Of a DNA stretch of 64,000 bases, positions 55,945-64,000 are shown piece after piece. Location: positions 4,678,454 to 4,742,453 of the forward strand of contig NC_135167.1 of the NCBI RefSeq assembly GCF_041146795.1, written 5' to 3'. How positions within the stretch are numbered: the first letter of the stretch is position 1; every line of letters starts with the position of its first letter. The notes under the pieces were generated by a model. The model was not told the DNA's origin, made no database searches, and saw only the letters and a list, made by a program, of their open reading frames with translations. The translations under genes were made by a program, and so were the position numbers. Source of the stretch: Maylandia zebra (Eukaryota > Chordata > Actinopteri > Cichliformes > Cichlidae).

Positions 55945-57030
55945 TTTTGGGTAAACAGTGGTCATATCACTTCGTGGGACCGGTGGCTGCTCAGAGACAC
56001 AACATGAAAGGTCTCTTCTTTACCCACACTTTGATAACGTACGGTTACTGTACAACCTTGGTTCTCTTAGTGAAAGACTATCTCTCCACACCATCACATA
56101 TTCCATATGTACGGGGTACGACTCCCCTTGGTCGTGGCACAAGGATACTTACTTAAGACACTCCGGCACGCCCGGCCACAGCTCATGTATAAAACAGCTG
56201 TGCAGACTTGACACCGGTAATAGTTTGATCAGAGGGCGTCTTCGAGCGGCCTGATGGTGGAGAGATAGTTTCTCGCTAAAAGAACCAAAGCTACACAGTA
56301 ATCGTATGTTCTCTAGCATATCAAGACTATCTCTCCACACCGTTACATATGTACGGGGTAACTCTGTAAGACATCCCGCGATGAGACAGTGCAACCGAAC
56401 CGCCGAGAATGAAGGGTGCAATAAACTATTGACAAAGTACCCATAAGCAGACCACCCCGGTCAGGGATTTGCCAGACGCGAAGGCCAAGCAGGGGGATTG
56501 GAGGCAGCAGTCTGCAGACGCTAGACTGGCCCGAACTGGTTGTGCAGGATGCAGGACCTCAAGTGATCAGCCGCTCGAGGTCAGCCCGGGAACCACGAGG
56601 CAGACCACCAGGGAGCGCAGCACACCGGGCTGCCAAGTAGGATCCCGCTGGTCGCATAGGCCTACAACATGCAGGCAATGCCAGACAAAGAGTCGGCGCT
56701 ACAGGCTGAAGAACTCTTACTCACCACAGCGAGTGTAAGCCAGCAAAGCGGGCAGCAGGCCAGGGCGGCACAGCCTATAGTAGCAGGTCAAGCAAGGGAT
56801 GAGACCTGTCCATCCACAGAGCCGAAGCCGCCCAGTGCTGTTGACAGACAGGGAGGGGGCCTGCTGAAGTGGAGGGCTGAGCAAGGCAATGACTCAAAGG
56901 TCCACCCCCAGCACTGTCACTACGTGCTGTCCGCAGACAGATGAGCCTCAAGAGTGAACTCGAACAAGATACTCAAGCTCAGTCCCTAGAACAGGGCTGG
57001 CCCTTCTGATCAGCCTCGAACTCAGGAGGG
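55945..57030. mobile_element. GC-rich element with DIRS-like repeats (tentative)
   Basis: 56037-56095 (GGTTACTGTACAACCTTGGT ... CTATCTCTCCACACCATCA) recurs inverted at 56253-56305 (TGGTGGAGAGATAGT ... AAAGAACCAAAG...). AGACTATCTCTCCACACC plus ATATGTACGGGGTA recur directly at 56322-56360. Base composition is unlike the surroundings. Split inverted and direct terminal repeats are typical of DIRS-type elements, but no recombinase or RT was found. The open frames inside have no recognisable family. It lies between the two terminal exons of copy B. Confidence 0.35.
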
Positions 57031-57199
57031 GGATAATATTGTTTCCAATGCATTTCTGTTTAAGGGAAAGAAATTTCTATTATACATGGTGCTTGAGTTT
57101 TTTATGAGAGAGAAAACAAATATGCTCAAATGATAAGTTTTCACAATCTATTATTAACCGGTTAGACCGGTTCAAATTAGTTTGACATGGCACCATTGA

Positions 57200-57710
57200 G
57201 TATGTCAAATGTTCCCCACTGTGTACCCTTCCTTCTATTTCAGGCATCTTGTATTTAGTTCATTCATATGTCTGTGTTTTCTCTAGTTAGTTATCTCACT
57301 TTCTGTGTTATTTTAGAGTTTGTGTTCCTTGTTTGTTGTCTTGATTCTTCTTCCCTCGTCAAAGTAGATGCTTCTGTTCCTCCCTTCTCAGTGTTTTTTT
57401 TTTTTTTTTGCTCCTCCCTAGTCTTGCGTCTCTCTTCAGCTTCATGCTTTAGCTAGTGTGTGTTTTTAAATTCTAGATTTTTAGACTTCACTTTCCTTTT
57501 GTACTCACTCAAAAAATGACTCACTTTAGGTTTAACGCACTCTGTCTCCACATGCTTGTATTTTGGTCCTTCACAACCTACAATCTGCACATCCTGCAGA
57601 TTCTGACACACGGATGAATTACTACTTTCATTTTCAAATGTGCGTACTCAATGCATCTCCTGTATACAGTCTAAACAGTTTTTTCTCTCGCTCTTTTTTG
57701 TGCCATGCAG
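57200..57710 (+). repeat. Duplicated 3' part of intron 13
   Basis: Aligns with 54700-55110: TTTGCTCCT..., TTGTACTCA, GGTCCTTCACAAC, CAATCTGCACATCCTGCAGA, then GTTTCTTC at the exon. It also aligns with 19960-20251 in copy A. It carries the acceptor site for the extra exon at 57711. Confidence 0.7.
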
Positions 57711-57805
57711 GTTTCTTCATCTTCCTGTGGTTTATGATGTCACTGAAAAAGGCTAAAACCGCAGTTACCAAGACAAGCAATGAAACACGAAGCACCAGCA
57801 CCTAG
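57711..57805 (+). CDS. Second terminal exon of copy B (duplicate)
   Basis: After the acceptor CCATGCAG it codes FFIFLWFMMSLKKAKTAV, then TKTSNETRSTST and TAG (57803-57805), phase 1 like the exon at 55111. It differs by Arg to Lys and Gly to Asn. It could replace the first terminal exon if exon 13 (54045-54201) is spliced across it, or it may be a remnant of a lost gene copy. The conserved 3' UTR and ATTAAA signal are absent behind it. No other receptor exon precedes it within 2.5 kb. Confidence 0.6.
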
Positions 57806-57869
57806 TTTACACACAACTATGTGCTTCTGACATATTTTTTGTCCTTGTCTCAGTTCAATATCTCAATAT

Positions 57870-58007
57870 AGGGTGGAGAGCCACCCTATCCCTAACATCA
57901 CAACAACCCGCTACAAGTCCTCGTTCACTGCATCCATGAATCTTGTCTGTGGTCTTCCTCTTTTCCTCTTACCTGGCAGCTTCATATTCAGCCTCTTTTT
58001 TCCAATA
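57870..58007. repeat. Short LINE-like fragment interrupted by Tc1
   Basis: CATCCATGAATCTTGTCTGTG and TGGTCTTCCTCTTTTCCTCT resemble the antisense of a LINE polymerase tail common in fish. The Tc1 starts after TA at 58006-58007. Low confidence in the class. Confidence 0.3.
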
Positions 58008-59040
58008 CAGTGGGGCAAAAAAGTATTTAGTCAGCCACCGATTGTGCAAGTTCCCCCACCTAAAATGATGACAGAGGTCAGTAATTTGCAACAGAGGTAC
58101 ACTTCAACTGTGAGAGACAGAATGTGGAAAAAAAAATCCATGAATTCACATGGTAGGATTTGTAAAGAATTTATTCGTAAATCAGGGTGGAAAATAAGTA
58201 TTTGGTCAATAACAAAAATACAACTCAATACTTTGTAACATAACCTTTGTTGGCAATAACAGAGGTCAAACGTTTACTATAGGTCTTTACCAGGTTTGCA
58301 CACACAGTAGCTGGTATTTTGGCCCATTCCTCCATGCAGATCTTCTCGAGAGCAGTGATGTTTTGGGGCTGTCGCCGAGCAACACGGACTTTCAACTCCC
58401 GCCACAGATTTTCTATGGGGTTGAGGTCTGGAGACTGGCTAGGCCACTCCAGGACTTTCAAATGCTTCTTACGGAGCCACTCCTTTGTTGCCCGGGCGGT
58501 GTGTTTTGGATCATTGTCATGTTGGAAGACCCAGCCGCGTTTCATCTTCAAAGTTCTCACTGATGGAAGGAGGTTTTGGCTCAAAATCTCACGATACATG
58601 GCCCCATTCATTCTGTCCTTAACAAGGATCAGTCGTCCTGTCCCCTTGGCAGAAAAACAGCCCCATAGCATGATGTTTCCACCCCCATGCTTCACAGTAG
58701 GTATGGTGTTCTTGGGATGCAACTCAGTATTCTTCTTCCTCCAAACACGACGAGTTGAGTTTATACCAAAAAGTTCTACTTTGGTTTCATCTGACCACAT
58801 GACATTCTCCCAATCCTCTGCTGTATCATCCATGTGCTCTCTGGCAAACTTCAGACGGGCCTGGACATGCACTGGCTTCAGCAGCGGAACACGTCTGGCA
58901 CTGCGGGATTTGATTCCCTGCTGTTGTAGTGTGTTACTGATGGTGACCTTTGTTACTTTGGTCCCAGCTTTCTGCAGGTCATTCACCAGGTCCCCCCGTG
59001 TGGTTCTGGGATCTTTGCTCACCGTTCTTATGATCATTTC
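58008..59040 (-). mobile_element. Tc1/mariner element, one end missing
   Basis: Left end CAGTGGGGCAAAAAAGTATT after a TA. The transposase frame runs to 59037, where the sequence switches to an unrelated LTR-like repeat. The right inverted end and the first ~70 codons of the transposase are lost. Confidence 0.85.
58225..59037 (-). CDS. Tc1-like transposase, 270 codons, N-terminally truncated
   Basis: Open frame with the complete DD34E catalytic set: [11 protein letters not shown] (first Asp), [11 protein letters not shown] (second Asp), [14 protein letters not shown] (Glu). The start falls in the second half of the paired-like DNA-binding domain ([14 protein letters not shown]), so the first helix-turn-helix is missing; Tc1 transposases are usually about 340 residues. 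The Met at 59037 is just the first one available. The lack of stops suggests recent activity of this family. It is not expected to act on its own ends, because one end is absent. Confidence 0.82.
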   Translation of the reverse strand: MIIRTVSKDPRTTRGDLVNDLQKAGTKVTKVTISNTLQQQGIKSRSARRVPLLKPVHVQARLKFAREHMDDTAEDWENVMWSDETKVELFGINSTRRVWRKKNTELHPKNTIPTVKHGGGNIMLWGCFSAKGTGRLILVKDRMNGAMYREILSQNLLPSVRTLKMKRGWVFQHDNDPKHTARATKEWLRKKHLKVLEWPSQSPDLNPIENLWRELKVRVARRQPQNITALEKICMEEWAKIPATVCANLVKTYSKRLTSVIANKGYVTKY

Positions 59041-59042
59041 AA

Positions 59043-59373
59043 ACCAGACACATTAACATCAGACATGGACTTTCAAAGTAAAACAGGAAACATAACACAG
59101 ACTCACAGGCAGGCACTATAACAAAGGGAACAGAGACGTAGGACCAGGGCAGACACAGACACTGACTGGATGTGGGGATACAGCAGACAGGGGAGACAGC
59201 AACATGGAACACAGACAGAAAACCAGAACACTAAAACTCTAACCAAACCCCACCCAGAGAACCTAAACTAAGAATAATCCTAAAACCCATAAAGCAAAGC
59301 TAGAATATAATGAAATAACAAAATCAAAGAACCAAAAACACAAAACACTGGGTCAACGACCCAGGGACCCTAA
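59043..59373 (-). repeat. LTR-like repeat with terminal hairpin
   Basis: Related to 1-290: shares CATAACACAGACT, GACCAGGGCAGACACAGACAC, the hairpin CTGGGTCAACGACCCAG and CCTAACA at the end. It truncates the Tc1 element at 59037-59043. Confidence 0.6.
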
Positions 59374-59499
59374 CAGAAAAGAATGTGTTTTAGTGCTGAA
59401 AATGTGAACAGTGTTCAGTATTATATTTTAATAACGTCATCCTGTATTTGCTGCATGCTCAGTAGTGACAAGGAAGCGAAGACGTGTATTTTTAGCTTT

Positions 59500-59651
59500 C
59501 CAACAAGTTGATACTTCCTCTTTCTTACTTAGAATGTCATTTACATTTGTTTCATCAACTTCCTTTACACCTCTTCCTATTCAGCTCTTTTCCCCCCCTG
59601 CTGTCACTTCTGCTGTGTTCTCTGTCCTGATGAACTGATTTCCACAGCAAC
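59500..59651 (+). promoter_or_regulatory. Conserved proximal promoter of copy C, ETS/PU.1-like sites
   Basis: ACTTCCTCTTTC at 59513-59524 (reverse GAAAGAGGAAGT, very close to the PU.1 motif) and ACTTCCTTT at 59558-59566. The first lies 139 bp before the ATG, compared with 146 bp in copy B. Further common words: TTTACAT, CATCAACTTCCT, ACACCTCTTC. No TATA box seen. Confidence 0.5.
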
Positions 59652-62600
59652 ATGCAAAGGTAGGCTACGCTTTGGTTCACTTTAAAGTACATTATACTTT
59701 TTGTGTTGATGCTAATAACAAGGATTAAAAAAAATATACATTTTATTTCAATGTATTTATTAGGATTATTGGTAGTATTACTAATAGTAGAAGTAGGAGG
59801 AGAAGAAGTTGTATAAGTTTTATTTCTTAATCTTTGTTTTTTTTTAAATAAGTTGGTGCAGTCTCTAAAGCTGGACATCTTTTTATAGAAAACATCTTGT
59901 GGAGTAGCACTTTAACTGATGAGTCTTCAGGGTGATGGTGTGAGAGCTTTGGTGGCTGTCTCAATATCTCTACATTGACTAAAGGTCTTACTTTGTCAAA
60001 TAGACCACAATGATAATTTAACTTTAAATATCTTTGTAGTATTTGAATTTCAAATTGTTTAACAGTATAACATTAAATCGATTAGTGTGCTACAGTACAA
60101 TGTAAGACGCTATGACATGGAACCAATACCATCTCACATGTGTCCAGTTAGAGGAATTTGAACATCTGAACCTGTTACTCATTTACAATCAGTTTGCTGA
60201 ATGGTTATAAACAGTGTTGATACTGATAACCTGTAATAAGTTCTGGTCTGTTACATTACCACTGCATTCATTACTCATGCTGCATTCCAATCTGAACAGT
60301 AATAGGTGGTTTGCCCCTGTCTGTATGGGATGGCCATACATCAAAGGAACATTGACTTTCAGTTTGAAACAGGAGCGAGGGCAGTTTCCAATGGTTTGAT
60401 GACCCCTCCATCCACCGAGACCTCCTCTTGTGGCTCAGTTATATGGTTATATGGCTCAGTACCAACTTAAATCCCTTTATCCAATCATACATTCTGTGAG
60501 ACAGTAAAAAATAACATTTTTCACTCCCCGTACTGTACAATCAAATTACCGTTTTTAATCAATTAGAAACCTTAAATGCGGTGGGAATGATTTTCTGTCT
60601 ACCTTCATCATAATGGCAACAAAATAAAAAAAGACAAATAACATAATGCTTGAATAGCTTTGTAAAATAATTCTAATCTAAATGAATCAACTAATTTTAA
60701 TCTGAAAGGAACTTTGACAACATTTGACGGAAAAGCATAGATTTTATTTTTCATTCTAAATGTGAGTCTCTTCACAGGAAGAAGAGCTGGATATTCTGGT
60801 GGCTGATGTCTTTTGTATCTTATGAAATGCTTTATGAGAATTGGGTGTCAGGACAGGGTTCCTGTGAGACTATATGCAATATAACATCTAACATAGGTAA
60901 GTTGTTAACTGCTGTAATAAAATAATTACTTAAATCTGGGGACAGCAGACAATTTAGATTCTAACCCAAGAAACAAGGGGTGAGAGTTATTTACTTTTTC
61001 CTTTTGCCTTTTATGAGTTTATATAAACTCGGCTTGTTTTCTGTCAGTCTTTTAGCTACATGTGTCTATTTCTCTCCTACTCCTCCTCCTCCTCTTCTAT
61101 TCTACCACAGCCCTAAAATGTCAGACATAAAATGTTATGTCCCTTTAAATCACTTTACTACACTTTAGAAGAAAGGATTCAATCCTCATTTAAATGTTCT
61201 TTAAATTTCTTTAAGTTTAAATTTCTTTAAGTGTTTTAGTTTAATAAATAAACTAAAACACTTTCAAATCACATGAGCCAATATTTTATTCAGAACAGAA
61301 CAGAAATAATACAACAGAAGTTTAAAATGAGACATTTTTCAATTTTAAGCACAAAATTAGCTCATTTTAAATTTGATGCTTGCTACAGGACATGTTTACA
61401 ATAGTGTAGCATCTGCTCTTCTTTTCAAAACATTTTGAAGACGTCTGGGCATCAAGGTTTTGAGTTTCTAGGGTTTTGGTGTGGGAATTTGTTTGATGTA
61501 GTTTTCATTTAATGATGCACCAAATGTTCTCTATAGGTGAAAGATTTGGAAAGCAAGCATAGCAATTCAGCACCCAGACTCTTCTCCGATGAAGCAATGC
61601 TGTTGTAATAGTGGCAGTATGTGGTTTTGCAATTTCCTGCTGAAATACAAAAGGCCTTCCCTGAAACAGATGTACTCTGGAAGGGATCATAAGTTGCTCT
61701 AAAACCTTTATGTATTTTATTTTATGAATCTTTTTATGAGGATTTTGTTTATATACAGAAAAAAGAACATATTGCAGATGACAGTTCCTTTCAACATTCA
61801 ATGTTTCTTCCAAAACACGCAAGTTGCCCATATTGAATGCATTTCTTCCAACACATATCATCAAAGATGCTGACTTTTGAATTGAAAGCTGATAACACGC
61901 TGGAATGTCTCCCACTCTTTAGCCTGGAGGATGAGACGTCTGTGATTACCAACTAGGATGTCACATCTGGACTCGTCTGGCCATAGAAAATGTTTCCATT
62001 TTGAAACAGTACATTTCACAGATATGACGCCGCCTCTCGATCATGTTCAAACATGGCTTCCTTTTTGCATGACAGAGCTTTAGTTAGTATCTGCAGATAT
62101 CATATCAGATTGTGCTCATCGACAGTGGTTTCCTGGGCCCCTTAGTAATGTCAGTGACACAATCATGCCGATGAATGATGCAGTGTTGTCTGAGGGCCCG
62201 AAGACCATGGGCATTTAATAAAAATTTTCAGCCTTGTCCTTTATGCAGAGAGACTGTAGCACCTTCAGTGTAAATGGTTACAGACGCATCTCCAGTTTCT
62301 CTGAATCTTTTGATGATGTCATGCATTGCAGATGATGATGTTGAGGAACATTTGAAGTATTCCACAATCTTTTAAGGTACTGTTTCACAGATTGAAGAGC
62401 CGCTGCCCATCTTTTCTTCTGAGAGACTCTGGCTCTGTAAGACATCCCTTTTATAGCTTATCGTGTTACTTGCTGTTCTCCCAGCTGAAACGTTTTGATC
62501 TTTCTTGCTATTTCAGCAATTGTTTGTGACCTGTATCAAGCATCAAGTTTGAAATGTAAAATTTCTCAGTTCAGACATTTATTATTTATGTTTTGTTGTA

Positions 62601-63974
62601 AATAAAATACTAGCTTGCGTGATTTGAAAGTCTTTTGGTTCTCATCTTTGTCAAAATTTAACGAACATCCCTACTTTTCTGGAATTCATGTTTTATATAC
62701 TATAACTTGTTTTGAACAGCCATTTTTTTAATTGTACAAGGGTAAAATGTGTGTTCTTACATTCTCTCTACAGGTCGTAATCATACAGAGTGTTGTATGG
62801 ATTATACAGACAAGGTTTTGAGAACTGGAAAAGTCACTGACGCTATGACGTAAACATTTTAATTATTACACAAAATTTTCAGTATTTAAAACAAGATTTC
62901 AAATTTGTGTGGTTTTTTGTGTTTATTAATTATTTTGAAAAAAAATTACATTAATTTAAGGATGTAAATCATTAATATTGTTAATATTTTCCTATCCTCC
63001 TTCCCAAGAGCCATTAGGACTCTAGAAAGTGTTCTAGAGAGAACAGAGGTGAATGTGAGCATGCAAGTGTGTGTCAAAACTTTTGTGGCGCTTCTGCACA
63101 AACCCAATGATACCTTTGGAGGCCTTAAAATTTATGCTGATGACACACAGGTAAAAAAAAAGAACATCACATGATCCTATTGAACAATGGTTTGTAGTCA
63201 GACTCAAAGTGTAGCCAGAAATACCTACCAACTACTGAGCTGATATTTGGATCCAATTTTGAGGTTGGGTCAGATATTGGTTAGGACCTGCTTTTTTAAG
63301 GTCTGATACATTGTAATAAGTCTAATGTTCTGTTCAAGGTAATTATGGGGAACTTAATTACATCGAACAGGTAATTAACTCTTTGTAAAAAAGGAAATAA
63401 TGGAAATAAACGTCAAACTAGGAAAGCTTTTATTAAATTTATGACAACGTCTTGGCATTTCCTTGAGTGTTTTACTCCATTTCTATTTGTCAGCTCAAAT
63501 CTGTGTGCAAGGAAGTGAAGAAAAATTCAGCCCACTTTTCTTTACACATTGTTTATTTCACTGAAGTCTGTGAGCATTAGTTTATGTGCAGATTAAGGTC
63601 TGGATAGTTATCAACATTATATTTTTATATTATAATTATTATATTTCTTATAAAATATTATATTTTACATTTTATTATACTTTTTGTGAAAAAGTTGGGA
63701 AAGTGAACTTTTAAATTCAGTTCACTTTCCAAACAGCAACACCATGACATCAATGTATTTTATTTACAATGTCAGTAGCAAGGGTTGCATTATGTTACTG
63801 CTATTCACATGCAGTTTTTTTCTTTCTGTTCTTGGCATGTTGATGCTGATACAGGTAACACCAGATGTGCCTCTTCTCAACAGTAAAGTCCTTGTCCAGC
63901 TGCCAAGAGAACTGGATGCTGGACCGAATAACAAGATTGTGTTCTGCATGTTTAAATGGCCTAAAATGAACGAG
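59652..63974 (+). CDS. Adhesion G-protein-coupled receptor, ADGRG type (copy C), 5' part
   Basis: Five exons, in phase, 155 codons: 59652-59659 (ATG CAA AG), 60778-60896, 62774-62849, 63009-63150, 63855-63974. The gene continues beyond the window. The protein starts MQRKKSWIFWWLMSFVSYEM (signal peptide). It keeps the exon-by-exon pattern of A and B (GQGSCETICN, CCMDYTDKVLRTGK, KPNDTFGGLKIYA, LPRELDAGPNNKIVFCMFKW). The internal ATG used as a possible start in A and B is AAG here, so translation needs the first exon. It has no GPS or 7TM part within the window. Confidence 0.8.
59660..60777 (+). other. Copy C intron 1, no recognised element
   Basis: Compact 1.1-kb intron with AT-rich sequence only. 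The same intron in copy B is 5.9 kb because of insertions. Confidence 0.5.
61300..62640 (-). mobile_element. Tc1-like element, decayed, in copy C intron 2
   Basis: The minus frame 61505-61915 reads VFQQEIAKPHTATITTALLH and LSPIENIW, the second Asp region (here QQE instead of QQD) and the Glu block of a Tc1-type transposase. Further upstream (62030-61920, minus) are ARRVQM and stops. Exact ends were not determined. Confidence 0.6.
63151..63854 (+). other. Copy C intron 4, no feature seen
   Basis: AT-rich intron between the donor at 63151 and the acceptor ending at 63854. Its end (GTTCTTGGCATGTTGATGC) is shared with copy B intron 4 (GGCACGTTGATGC). Confidence 0.5.
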
Positions 63975-64000
63975 GTCATAAACTACATTTTCTTATATAA

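Noticed and set aside
56469..56944. Two open frames of about 90 codons
   Set aside because: No recognisable motif; they overlap each other in a GC-rich repeat with inverted structure.
58319..59056. 245-codon frame on the + strand
   Set aside because: Antisense shadow of the Tc1 transposase at 58225-59037 (minus).

Overview
The window looks like nuclear DNA of a ray-finned (probably percomorph teleost) fish. Genes are split by GT-AG introns. Intergenic and intronic DNA is full of typical teleost repeats: Tc1/mariner, hAT, PIF-Harbinger, piggyBac and CACTA/EnSpm DNA transposons, L2 and Rex/CR1-like LINEs, and tRNA-derived SINEs. No bacterial-type operon, rRNA, genuine tRNA or CRISPR array is visible. 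The species cannot be named from sequence alone.

The host genes are three head-to-tail copies of one adhesion G-protein-coupled receptor gene (ADGRG/group VIII type, closest in feel to ADGRG5/ADGRG3), all on the + strand. Copy A (2040-20334) has 13 coding exons that join in phase into 530 codons plus stop; its tiny first exon is not in the window. Copy B (40418-55205) has 14 exons giving 536 codons, and a second, nearly identical terminal exon lies 2.5 kb further on (57711-57805). Copy C (59652 to beyond the end) is represented by its first five exons. Each complete protein has a signal peptide, a short ectodomain, a GPS cleavage motif (Cys-Ser-Cys-Asp-His-Leu|Thr), a tethered-agonist-like segment and seven membrane helices. 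The 7TM exons of A and B are almost the same while the ectodomain exons have diverged. Copies B and C share a promoter with PU.1/ETS-like motifs at conserved spacing from the start codon.

Between A and B sits a roughly 14.2-kb CACTA/EnSpm-type transposon (22575-36771) with CACTGTAAAAAA inverted ends. It carries a broken C2H2-finger transposase-like gene and a broken SAMD3-like gene. It has been invaded by a hAT element (itself holding a MITE), a PIF-Harbinger element, a 5'-truncated L2 LINE whose second ORF is open, and a GC-rich repeat. Downstream lie a second hAT remnant, a piggyBac MITE, a CA microsatellite and an LTR-like piece next to the promoter of copy B.

The introns hold further nested repeats: an L2 LINE split by other elements in copy A intron 2; a TGT...ACA-ended 3.1-kb LTR-like element and a SINE broken by a Harbinger and a MITE in intron 5; a Tc1 in intron 12; and a degenerate LINE and several hAT-type MITEs in copy B. 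After copy B there is a GC-rich element with DIRS-like inverted and direct repeats, then a Tc1 with a 270-residue open transposase frame, then copy C. The receptor genes are the only features I consider likely functional host genes; everything else is mobile-element material at various stages of decay.
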